Origin: Massilibacteroides vaginae | Lineage (GTDB): Bacteria > Bacteroidota > Bacteroidia > Bacteroidales > Tannerellaceae | Length of the DNA stretch: 64,000 nt | Reading direction: 5' to 3' | Assembly: GCF_900178525.1 (NCBI RefSeq) | Contig: NZ_FXDJ01000005.1 | Coordinates: 1 to 64,000, forward strand | The notes under the pieces: model-generated | The model's input: the letters and a program-made list of their open reading frames with translations, nothing else | Told to the model about the DNA's origin: nothing | Database searches by the model: none | Made by a program: the position numbers and the translations under genes | Shown: one piece after another, positions 27,122 to 35,900 of the stretch | Layout of the letters: each line of letters starts with the position of its first letter | How positions within the stretch are numbered: the first letter of the stretch is position 1

Positions 27122-27155
27122 GCAGTTAGTGTATTACAAAGATTCTCCTAACTGC
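27122..27155. repeat. Inverted repeat in the susC leader
   Basis: GCAGTTAG (27122-27129) and CTAACTGC (27148-27155) are perfect 8-bp arms around 18 bases. The feature lies about 95-125 bases before susC and 70 bases inside the operator. It may be an RNA hairpin in the 5' leader or a regulator site. The rest of the 354-base gap up to the flavodoxin gene holds only the operator pair. Confidence 0.4.
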
Positions 27156-27224
27156 CGGGTTATTTGTCCAATCAAAGAAAAAGTATATTACTTTAAAAGA
27201 GAAAGAAATACCCAAATAAAAAAG

Positions 27225-27250
27225 CGATAACGTTTCCGATAACGTTTCCG
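27225..27250. promoter_or_regulatory. Tandem LacI-type operators upstream of susC
   Basis: CGATAACGTTTCCG occurs at 27225-27238 and again at 27237-27250, sharing the two-base CG overlap, so the centres are 12 bp apart. The first copy lies in the 26-bp block shared with the nag operon. The two-site arrangement could give tighter control of susC. The divergent flavodoxin gene starts 135 bases away and could also be touched. Confidence 0.75.
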
Positions 27251-27384
27251 AAAGTCAATACCTATTAATATTGGTTCAATTAATGAAAATACACATTTGT
27301 AGGTATTGATGACAATAGATCAATCTATGAACTTTGTTTGATCTTTGTTTGTTGAATATGTAAATTCCAAATTGTAATTGTTTT

Positions 27385-27891
27385 ATGAAAAAAATAGGTG
27401 TTTTTTATGGTTCTTCAACTGGTACAGTAGAAGATTTAGCACAGCGTATTGCTGCTAAATTAGGTGTTGATTCATCTGATGTTTTTAACGTAGGTGATAT
27501 CGATGCTGATGTGGTTGATCCTTATGAAGTATTAGTTTTAGGTTCATCTACCTGGGGGGCGGGAGATTTGCAAGACGACTGGGAGGATTTCTTAAAAAAA
27601 CTAAAGAAAGCTGATCTTGCAGGAAAAAGTATCGCTCTTTTTGGTGCGGGAGACTCTGCTTCTTTTAGTGATACTTACTGTGATGCAATCGGAACTATTT
27701 ATGAAGATCTGCAAAGCACAGGTGCAACATTTGTAGGCACTGTATCTACAGATGGCTACACATTCGATGATTCTACGGCTTTAAAAGACGGTAAGTTTGT
27801 TGGACTTCCTTTAGATGAACTAAATGAAGACGGCGAAACTGATGGGCGTATTGATGCATGGGTGGAACAGTTGAAAAGTGAAGCTTTATAA
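27385..27891 (+). CDS. fldA: Flavodoxin
   Basis: The 168-residue protein is a long-chain flavodoxin, a small FMN electron carrier. It has the phosphate-binding loop GSSTGTVEDLA (about 9-19), the flavin-contacting STWGAGDLQDDW segment and GAGDSASFSDTYCDA. It is complete, soluble and transcribed away from the susC operon, ending at a strong bidirectional terminator shared with the thiamine gene. Induction under iron limitation is common for such genes but nothing visible here shows it. Confidence 0.95.
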   Translation: MKKIGVFYGSSTGTVEDLAQRIAAKLGVDSSDVFNVGDIDADVVDPYEVLVLGSSTWGAGDLQDDWEDFLKKLKKADLAGKSIALFGAGDSASFSDTYCDAIGTIYEDLQSTGATFVGTVSTDGYTFDDSTALKDGKFVGLPLDELNEDGETDGRIDAWVEQLKSEAL

Positions 27892-27913
27892 TTACTAAAT
27901 CAGTGCTGTATAG

Positions 27914-27953
27914 GAAAGGGAATGCTAAAAGACCGGGCATTCCCTTTCTTATT
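27914..27953. terminator. Bidirectional terminator between fldA and the thiamine kinase gene
   Basis: GAAAGGGAATGC (27914-27925) and GCATTCCCTTTC (27937-27948) are perfect 12-bp arms with an 11-base loop, flanked by T-rich sequence after the stem on the plus strand (TTATTT). It sits exactly between two converging stop codons. Confidence 0.85.
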
Positions 27954-28590
27954 TGCAATCAACAAAAGCCTTATAAATCACGAGCAGTGCTTCTCCTTCT
28001 ACCGAAATTGTAAATTCGGTGCCGATTGCTTCGTTTAATGTACCTTGCCACCAACTTTCGAAACGTCTGTTCGTCACTTCCCAACGAAGTCCTGTGGTAG
28101 TTACTTCTACTTGCGGAGTTATACAGAATATAGATATTTGCTGTCCTTTTTGAGATTTAAACGTCCTACTGGTCTTCATTGGAATAAAAACACCAAAGTC
28201 CGACATCATCTCCACTTGTTCAAACAAGTCAATGTAGCTTGTCAGCAAACTGATATTGCCTAAAGTATGGTCTTCACGCAGACCTGTCGCTCCTAAAATC
28301 AATATTCTTTTATATCCTTTTTCATGAGCAAAATGAACAGCTTTTGTCAAGTCATTTGTCATTTGCTCCTCTGAATACCGCACTTCACAAACTGAACTAT
28401 AGCGGATCTCTTCAGGCAAGCTGTCCAGATCACCCACAATAGCAGTAGGCTTGAAACCTCTCGACAACAAACTCTCGGCAGCTCCATCACAAGCTACCAA
28501 CGCCGGAACTTCACTTAAATATATTAATATCTCTTCCCGCGAAGGAAACAACCCGTTTGCGACAATCACACAATCAAAATCTATATTCAT
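27949..28590 (-). CDS. Thiamine pyrophosphokinase
   Basis: The 213-residue protein converts thiamine to thiamine diphosphate with ATP. It shows the family motifs VACDGAAESLL, AIVGDLDSLPEE with the metal-binding Asp pair, and YSEEQMTNDLTKAVHFA (Q-x-T-D-L), followed by the beta-rich C-terminal domain. It is the second gene of a TPP-riboswitch operon with pnuT, 54 bases behind it, so imported thiamine is trapped at once by pyrophosphorylation. Length is normal. Confidence 0.9.
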   Translation of the reverse strand: MNIDFDCVIVANGLFPSREEILIYLSEVPALVACDGAAESLLSRGFKPTAIVGDLDSLPEEIRYSSVCEVRYSEEQMTNDLTKAVHFAHEKGYKRILILGATGLREDHTLGNISLLTSYIDLFEQVEMMSDFGVFIPMKTSRTFKSQKGQQISIFCITPQVEVTTTGLRWEVTNRRFESWWQGTLNEAIGTEFTISVEGEALLVIYKAFVDCK

Positions 28591-28644
28591 CTTATTATTA
28601 TTCCTAATCTTACAAAATATAACCGGACTACGCTATTTCTGAAA

Positions 28645-29229
28645 CTATGCTGCATGACTTCCTTTTTTCTTCCAGTTATAATAACCAACTATAGCCAATA
28701 CAGCAAAACAAAGATACAGAAACATCGTGGGATATAATTCACGTGAATAATACAGATAAGCAGAAACAGAATTAATTAACACCCAGCAAGGCCAATGTTC
28801 AATAAAGCGATGCGCCAACATCCAGGTGGCAACAATACTCAATGCCGTGGTAAAAGCATCGCCTAAGGCCACGGGTGAATCCGTCAAATCATTCAACACA
28901 TAATAAACACCTCCAAACAAAACGACAGACACCAAGCCACAGCACAAAGCCAGCCCTAAAGTTATACGATGATACACGATACCCGTATCCTCAGCCACCT
29001 CACTCTCCTGCCCTCTACGACGAGACCAAAGCAAAAAACCATAAATGCTGATCAGCACATAATAAACATTCAAAGCCATCACCGCATAAAACTTAGAAAA
29101 GAAAAACACAAAAACATAAGTAAGTGATGAAATAAATCCCACCACCCACATTGCTTTATGTTGCTTGATCTCCAACCAGAGATAAAGCAATCCGGTTACC
29201 ACACCAAAATATTCTAAACCTTGCTCCAT
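28645..29229 (-). CDS. pnuT: PnuT-type thiamine transporter
   Basis: The start at 29229 (MEQGLEYFGVVTGLLYLWLE) is preferred over an upstream frame with 18 odd residues. The 194-residue membrane protein has about seven hydrophobic segments and the PnuC-family signature MWVVGFISS and NVYYVLISIYGFLLW. PnuC proteins import nicotinamide riboside; those under TPP control carry thiamine and are called PnuT. The TPP riboswitch upstream and the kinase gene downstream support thiamine. The transporter works by facilitated diffusion, driven by phosphorylation inside. Confidence 0.9.
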   Translation of the reverse strand: MEQGLEYFGVVTGLLYLWLEIKQHKAMWVVGFISSLTYVFVFFFSKFYAVMALNVYYVLISIYGFLLWSRRRGQESEVAEDTGIVYHRITLGLALCCGLVSVVLFGGVYYVLNDLTDSPVALGDAFTTALSIVATWMLAHRFIEHWPCWVLINSVSAYLYYSRELYPTMFLYLCFAVLAIVGYYNWKKKGSHAA

Positions 29230-29295
29230 AAATACACTTTTGTATGAAATTTGTAGTCTGAAATACAAAAAGTGCAAAAGCAAAAGAAAACACCT

Positions 29296-29407
29296 GAACG
29301 ATCATAGTCGTTCTCCCTTCGACGGCATTATCCGCATCAGGTAATGTGGGTATTATCTCAGCCCGACAATCATCTTATCAAAAATGATTATTCAAGCACC
29401 CCTTAGT
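29296..29407 (-). promoter_or_regulatory. TPP (THI-box) riboswitch with terminator-like platform
   Basis: On the minus strand the order is CTAAGGGGTGCTT, then GGGCTGAGAT, ACCC, CCTGATGCGGATAATGCCG and GAAGGGA, the conserved TPP aptamer. Directly behind it, GAACGA-CTATGA-TCGTTC (29313-29296) forms a perfect hairpin, and TTTTCTTTTG follows after eight bases. This looks like a transcription terminator acting as the expression platform. It controls pnuT and the pyrophosphokinase gene. Confidence 0.94.
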
Positions 29408-29507
29408 ATTCAGGATACAAAGAAAGGAAAAATAGCTATAGTTTTTATCTTTAGAGTAGAAACATTACAGATAAAAAGGAATATCCGGTTGGAAACTAAC
29501 TATTTTT

Positions 29508-29720
29508 CTTGTTTTAAAATCAAATTTGACGCTTTTCACACAAGATTGATAATCAACCGATTATACACATCAAAAAACACAAAGGTTATTTTCCGAAAAA
29601 TAAAGGATATTTTTTGAAAAATAAAGGATATATTTTTTTTCATATAGTATTACAAAAAAACGCTCCATTTTAAAGTTGAATTTGTTTACACTGATCCGAA
29701 GTTGGAATAGATACCAAAAC
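29508..29720 (+). repeat. Dispersed repeat element, copy 3
   Basis: Core units start at 29579 (ACAAAGGTTAT), 29600 (ATAAAGGATAT) and 29621 (ATAAAGGATAT), exactly 21 bp apart. A T-rich run, CATATAGTATTAC and AAAAAAACGCTCC follow, then GGAATAGAT near 29704. It aligns with copy 1 over about 215 bases with many substitutions. It occupies the gap between the TPP riboswitch and the CE15 gene. Confidence 0.72.
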
Positions 29721-29751
29721 ACTATCAAATGGGAAAAATAGTTGATTAAAA

Positions 29752-29802
29752 AACTTCATAAAAAAACTGCTTATATTAAATATGAGCAGTTTTTATGAAG
29801 TT
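29752..29802. terminator. Strong hairpin terminator behind the CE15 gene
   Basis: AACTTCATAAAA followed by AACTGCT pairs with AGCAGTT and TTTATGAAGTT across a 13-base AT loop. The stem is about 18 bp with a two-A bulge, and T-runs are present on both strands. It lies 8 bases behind the CE15 stop codon. Confidence 0.8.
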
Positions 29803-29809
29803 ATATTAT

Positions 29810-31063
29810 TTATTTAAAGTGTTTATCCGTAAAATCCATAAAGCGTTCCCAATCATAGTCTACAACATCATGTTTACCTGTTCTAATATGATAACCAACA
29901 TCCTCCATAATCGGCTGGTGTAATCCTGGCATAATAGTCGATTCTATCCCGGACAAACCGTACAAACGGTAGACAGGGCTCGCATAATAAGTAGAAAGGA
30001 ACTCTCCTCTTGGGTCTGCCCACAAATCTTCCTGAGCACTTGCCACATAAACCTTTCTTGGTGCAATCAGCGAAAGAAGCTGATGTTGATCAAACGGAAG
30101 CTCTTTCTCATTATTCCGATATTGATTAAATGCCGGACAAAACCAAGACGGTTGAATTGAAGAGACGATAGCAACGGTTTCTCCAAATACACGTTTAGAT
30201 AAAGCAGCACCTCCACAACCTGAGTCATTTGAAATAACAACCTTAAAACGTTTATCTTGAGCACCTGCCCAAAGCGCGGCTTTTCCTTGTCTGGAATGTC
30301 CCATTATAGCCACTTTCTTCATGTCTATCCTTGAGTCCGTTTCCAGATAATCCAGGATTCTACTGCTTCCCCACGCCCAGGCTCCTATAGCCTGCCATTC
30401 GTCTAATGCGGTTGACTCCGGGTTATAGTCCGAAAATAGAGAAACAATACTGTGATCTTTCAAGCCTTGCTTATCTGGATAAATATCGTGATAACACATA
30501 GTCGCTATCGCGTAACCTCTCTCTAAAATTTTCTCATAACACCATCTACTTGTTTGTACACCTCTTTCCCAATCCGGATGATCAGGTTCCTTTACCAAAG
30601 GAAATACCGGAGAATAATGTACAGTCGTGTCGAATGTTGTACTGTGATTCCCCTTAAAATTATATCCTACAAATACAGGAACTTTCCCTTTTACCTGATT
30701 TGGCACATACATTAATAGAATTGCTTCTATCTGTTTCGTCCCATTAGAAAAAACAAACTTCACTTGTTTACTTGTGGCAAGACCATTCATGTCTTGAGCA
30801 TTCTCAGTAAGAATCTCATAGTCAACCTTAATTTTCTCATTAGGAGTCCGTCCATACATCTGTGAAGCAAACATACTCAGAATCTCCGGTCTTCTTTTTT
30901 GTTCCCACTGTTTGATTGATGTCACTTTTTCACCATCCTCACAAGACAACACATCTGGTAGAATATATGGGGGGATTTTTGACTCATCATAATTCACATC
31001 TTTCCTTTGGGCGTATGAGAATGTTGATAAGCTTAATAAAATCAATACAATTACTCTTGTCAT
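29810..31063 (-). CDS. CE15-type glucuronoyl esterase
   Basis: The 417-residue exported enzyme (signal MTRVIVLILLSLSTFSYAQ) is an alpha/beta hydrolase. Its nucleophile motif GHSRQGKAALWAGAQD (Ser257) is the CE15 signature. It also has an NDSGCGGAAL segment, DQHQLLSLIAPRKVYVASA and a catalytic His in GLHQP (382). CE15 enzymes cleave the ester between 4-O-methyl-glucuronate on xylan and lignin alcohols. It follows SusD in locus A, so the imported glycan is likely a uronate-bearing plant polysaccharide. Some bacterial members have broader esterase activity. Confidence 0.88.
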   Translation of the reverse strand: MTRVIVLILLSLSTFSYAQRKDVNYDESKIPPYILPDVLSCEDGEKVTSIKQWEQKRRPEILSMFASQMYGRTPNEKIKVDYEILTENAQDMNGLATSKQVKFVFSNGTKQIEAILLMYVPNQVKGKVPVFVGYNFKGNHSTTFDTTVHYSPVFPLVKEPDHPDWERGVQTSRWCYEKILERGYAIATMCYHDIYPDKQGLKDHSIVSLFSDYNPESTALDEWQAIGAWAWGSSRILDYLETDSRIDMKKVAIMGHSRQGKAALWAGAQDKRFKVVISNDSGCGGAALSKRVFGETVAIVSSIQPSWFCPAFNQYRNNEKELPFDQHQLLSLIAPRKVYVASAQEDLWADPRGEFLSTYYASPVYRLYGLSGIESTIMPGLHQPIMEDVGYHIRTGKHDVVDYDWERFMDFTDKHFK

Positions 31064-31100
31064 AATTATTTATAGTATTAATTAACAACCTACTGTATCA

Positions 31101-32945
31101 TCAAAGCTCCACCTTTAACGGAGGGAGGTTCTTCTCTGCTCCAGGATAACCTATATTTTGATTTATAACGCCTCCAGTATTTGCATTAATTGCAGATGCA
31201 GGAACCGGCCACAACATATGGTGAACACTAATTTTATATTCAGCCCAACGATGACTTACGCCTTTGTTGTAAAAATTATTCTTCTCCACAACCCAATCAT
31301 ACCAGAAATTGTAACCTGTTTGCTTTACATTTGCACCTGCACCTCCCAGACCTGAGATATTCTCTAAGCTATACGTATGCCCAAAATATTCACAAGTCTT
31401 TCCTGTTTTTGCAAAAGTAAATGCAATTCGGGTCAGCTCCAAATGTCTATTCTCCTCATAATAAAGTTCTCGGGCCCTCTCATCGACAATTGAAGCAATT
31501 GAAATATCCGCTGTAGTTAAAGGATCTGCCCCTGCTCTTGCTCGAACAATATTCAGCATTTCCGCAACCTGAGCTGGTTGATTCTTCCAATAATAAGCTT
31601 CGCCCATTAACAAATAAACTTCTGCAGTACGATAGATATACATTGGCGTTTCTCCTCCCCAATACCAACTTGAAGACACAGGATCTGGGACAAACAGTTT
31701 AAAATGTGGCCATTGATACCATGCACGAACAGAATCCTCAACAGACATTGCCGGATTTTTCACTAAATGTTGCCCATAATATATATTCCCTTTATTTTTT
31801 AATGCTGGATCATTATACCACATATCAGCCGGGCTTTTCCAGCTGTCTCTATTATACACACCTCTCAAATCATTTCGCTCTTTCTCTGTCCATAGTGTAT
31901 ATTGATAGTAATTTGTTATTCTAGCTCTTCCTATTCCACGACCATATATTGTATTTATCTCATACTTCGGTTCTACATTGTTGGTAAAAACAATTCCTGT
32001 CATACCATCGGGAGTTGAAACACCAACAATTCTAGGAAGCGTATTTCTCATTAATTGAGAACTCAAAGATCCTGTTACATTGGGATAAGAAACAATATAC
32101 ATCAAACCTTCCGTATTAGTCATATCTAGTTTGGCCTCTACACTATGTAGATCATGCATTAAATTGGTGTTTGGTTTTGATTTATTTATTGTAAAGCGCT
32201 CTGTCATCAACGGATGCTTTGCAACTATATCTTGTCCGATTTTTATTGCTTCATCATTGAACCCCAAACAAATATTAATTTTCATCAACAATGTACCACA
32301 TGCGCTTTTACTCACCCGACCACGATCTACTAATTCCGGCACATGAATATAAGCAAAATCCAAATCTTTTTTCATTCTCTCAAGAATGCTCCATCTGTCA
32401 TGCGAATAAAAATCCACTTTAGGCTCTGTTAGTTCACCTTCCAAAAAAGGAACATCACCAAATTGATGTACTAATTTATAGTACCAGTAAGCGCGATGAA
32501 AATAAGCCTGTCCCAAAATTGAATTTCTGATCGTCTCATTTGCAAAAGTCACTTCATCAATTCTTGCAATTATAATATTAGCGTATTTTATAGCTTTATA
32601 AGCATTGATCCAATACCAACCCACACGGGTATAATCCATATTATTCAAATTAGCATCCGGAAGTAGTGACTTATCCATATCCATCTGTGGTCCGGCTTTA
32701 TCAGTTGTTCCTTCAACACAGATATCAGATTGTATCATTTCTGTCAGGATAGCACATCCGTCTCCATTATACTCCTCATGCATAACTCCTTCACAAGCAA
32801 AAAGAGCTGCCTCAAAGCCTTCAGCGTCTATATAGGTGTTCTCTGGCGTGTAAAAGGACAATGGTTTAGGCTCCAACCAACTGTCGCTACACCCCCCTAA
32901 AATGAATACAGACAATAATATCGAATATATTTTATAGTTTTTCAT
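31101..32945 (-). CDS. SusD-like lipoprotein, locus A
   Basis: The start at 32945 gives MKNYKIYSILLSVFILGGCSD, a proper lipobox; the longer frame overlaps the end of susC and has no signal. The 614-residue protein shows the SusD pattern with AYFHRAYWYYKLVHQFGDVPF and VDERARELYYEENRHLELTR. It begins 12 bases behind the susC stop codon, and the CE15 gene follows 38 bases later, so the three form one operon. Confidence 0.93.
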   Translation of the reverse strand: MKNYKIYSILLSVFILGGCSDSWLEPKPLSFYTPENTYIDAEGFEAALFACEGVMHEEYNGDGCAILTEMIQSDICVEGTTDKAGPQMDMDKSLLPDANLNNMDYTRVGWYWINAYKAIKYANIIIARIDEVTFANETIRNSILGQAYFHRAYWYYKLVHQFGDVPFLEGELTEPKVDFYSHDRWSILERMKKDLDFAYIHVPELVDRGRVSKSACGTLLMKINICLGFNDEAIKIGQDIVAKHPLMTERFTINKSKPNTNLMHDLHSVEAKLDMTNTEGLMYIVSYPNVTGSLSSQLMRNTLPRIVGVSTPDGMTGIVFTNNVEPKYEINTIYGRGIGRARITNYYQYTLWTEKERNDLRGVYNRDSWKSPADMWYNDPALKNKGNIYYGQHLVKNPAMSVEDSVRAWYQWPHFKLFVPDPVSSSWYWGGETPMYIYRTAEVYLLMGEAYYWKNQPAQVAEMLNIVRARAGADPLTTADISIASIVDERARELYYEENRHLELTRIAFTFAKTGKTCEYFGHTYSLENISGLGGAGANVKQTGYNFWYDWVVEKNNFYNKGVSHRWAEYKISVHHMLWPVPASAINANTGGVINQNIGYPGAEKNLPPLKVEL

Positions 32946-32956
32946 ACTTTCTTGAT

Positions 32957-35900
32957 TTATAATGTTACACTTATTCCAAAAGTAAATGTACGAGGAGTTA
33001 CAGAACCTCCTTCTGGATCCCAAAAGTCCCAATCTGGAGCCCATACTAACGGATTTTGAACACTCATAGACAATCGTAGATTTTGCACAGATACACGTTG
33101 TGTGATTTCTTTGGGTACATTATAAGATAAACTTATATTTTCCAGACGAATAAATGATTTGTTCACCCAGTTAGTTCCTAAATTCTTTGAGCCAATACGC
33201 GCATAATCGTTGATCGGATTAGTAGATGTCCATCTGGGGAAATCGTAATCAGAGCTCCTATCAGGAAAAGAGTGGTTATTTGCAGCTCTTTGGTGCGATG
33301 CGTAATAGTTCCAAAAAGAATAGAATAAAGCAGAAAAAGAGAAGTCTTTATACTTTACTTCATTTCTCAATGTCCATCTAAATCTGGGAGTCTTGTATCC
33401 TTGAAAGACTTTATCTTTATTGTTCATTATACCATCATTATTCTGATCAATATATTTAAAATCACCAGGTTGACAACCATAAATTGCCGCAGTTTCTTTT
33501 TCATCCAACTGCCAAACGCCATTGCGTTCGTAAGACCAGATTCTATCCGGATCTTGCCCGATAAACCATTCATTTGTTTCATCATTAGCCTCTTCTTGAC
33601 CTAAAACATTTCCTTTTTCATCCAGAACATCAACCATATCTCCGTATAATTTATTGATTTTACGTCTATTAAACGAGAAATTACCCGAAGCAGTCCAACT
33701 AAAGTCTTTGTTATTAATAATATTAGCATTGACCGTTACCTCCATACCGCGGTTTTGTAATTGACCAAGATTACTTGTCACACTGGAAAATCCAGTGATA
33801 TTAGGAAGCGCCCGGTTTACCAATAAATCATTAGTTTTTGCTGTATATAGTTCCAAGGAACCACTCAACAAATCATTAAAGACTGAAAAATCCAAACCCA
33901 AATTATACGAAGCTGTTCTTTCCCATTTTAGATTGTAATTGGCCATTGTATTCACATATATTTGTGATGTAGTATAAACCGTACCCGTTTGGTCGATATA
34001 AGGTCTTAAACCTGATACCATCTGAGCAAGAGCTGCATATTGTCCGATTTCTCTATTACCATTTTCACCCCACGAAAAACGAAGCTTTGCATAGTTCAAC
34101 CATTCTTCTGTTTTTTTCATAAACTTCTCTTGTGTAAAAACCCAACCAAGAGCGACAGCGGGGAATACGGCATGTGGATTTTTCTTACCAAAAGCCGAAA
34201 ACCCATCACGTCTGACTGACGCCGTCAACATATATTTATTATCAAAAGAATAGAAAAAACGTCCCATTTGCGCATCACCCGTTTGATAAGTATCATTACT
34301 CGAAACTGTTGGTACACCTCCTGCTTGCAATCGATGATAACCTAATACATCATTAGGGGTGTAATTTTTACTATGGGCCTCAGTATACCAATACTGAGCC
34401 TTTTCTGCGTTTGCCAACAAGGTTACTTCTATTTTATGCTGATTTAAAAATTCCTTTTTCCAATTTATAATATTATCAACCTGCCAGTTAAATCGCTTGC
34501 TATGTTGTCTGGTTGATTCCCCTCCAATTGCTTTCCAATTCTCGCCTTTAGAAGAATAATGTTTAAAATATTCCGAAAAATGATAATATGGAATAAAATT
34601 CAAGGTATATTCAATCCCGAAAGGCAAAGATAATAATGCATAAAGCTTCGCATTTATATTATGTTTCACATCTTTCAAGTCTGTATATAAATTATCATAA
34701 AAGGGATTTATTGGATCAAGTCCAGTTGGTCTTCTTTGGTATAAACTTTCCGGATCATCAATATTATTCGAAGCATAAGGAGGAATCATCGTCATTTGTC
34801 CCCAAAGAGATTTTAAGAAACTCTCATTACGATAAGCATATTGTGCATTAACTCCTACAGTTAAGAACGGTGTCACTTTCGATTCCACATTTACACGAGC
34901 ACGGAATGTTTGGTATTTATCTCCATCAATAATACCCTCACGATCAACCCAGTTTAATGATATATACTGAGAAGTATAATCAGTCGCATTAGACACACTT
35001 ACCGTATAATCCTGTTGTAATGCGGTTTGAAATACTAAATCATCCCATTTTGTTACTTTGCCGGCAAGATAATTTTGTATTTCCGGGGTTGTAAAATTTA
35101 AGCGTGATAACCATTGTGTAAGAAGTTGTTCATCCGTGACAGATGAGACAGGTGTTTTTTGATCATAGTTATACCAATCTAACTGATTGACACCATTCAA
35201 TTCAAAAGGATTCATGAAAATCTGTGGAAATTCTGCTAAATAAGCATCAGAATTCCGCCCTTCATTATAATCCTGCCTAAATTTCATGAATCCTGTTGCA
35301 TCTAATATTTTAGGCTGGCTTGCAGATTGAGCTATTGCGATATTGGCATTCGCATTAATAATTGGTTTTCCGGTTTTACCTTTTTTGGTTGTAAAAACAA
35401 TGACTCCATTTGCCGCCTTAGCACCATAGACCGCAGCAGAACTTGCGTCTTTCAAAATATCTACTGAAGAAATATCCTGTGGGTTTATGTCAGCTAACGC
35501 GCCTTCATAAATAACCCCATCCAAGACAATCAGTGGGTCACTGTTAGACGCCAATGTCCCTTTCCCACGAATAGCCATAGACGCTTCAGCCTTAGCATCT
35601 GTAGCCAAACCTATATTTAATCCTGCAGCATTAGCTCTTAAAATATCTTGTACATTTCGCGGACCTTGTTGCGCAATATTTTCAGTTTTAATACTGGATA
35701 TTGCGCCAGTCAAATCACTCTTTTTAGCTGATCCATAACCGATAACGACCACTTCATCAAGAGCTTTAAGATCTTCCTTCATTCTTATACTTAAACCATC
35801 TTTTGCTTGAACTTCAATGGGATCATACCCAATATAAGAGATCAGAAGAATACTACTTGCGGAAGCCTCCAAACTAAATCGTCCATCAATATCAGTTATA

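Noticed and set aside
27031-27260. A third antisense RNA at the LacI-linked susC
   Set aside because: The plus strand has only TAATTTAG, which misses the -7 consensus, and the hairpin there has no T-tract. The pattern is much weaker than at the two ECF loci.
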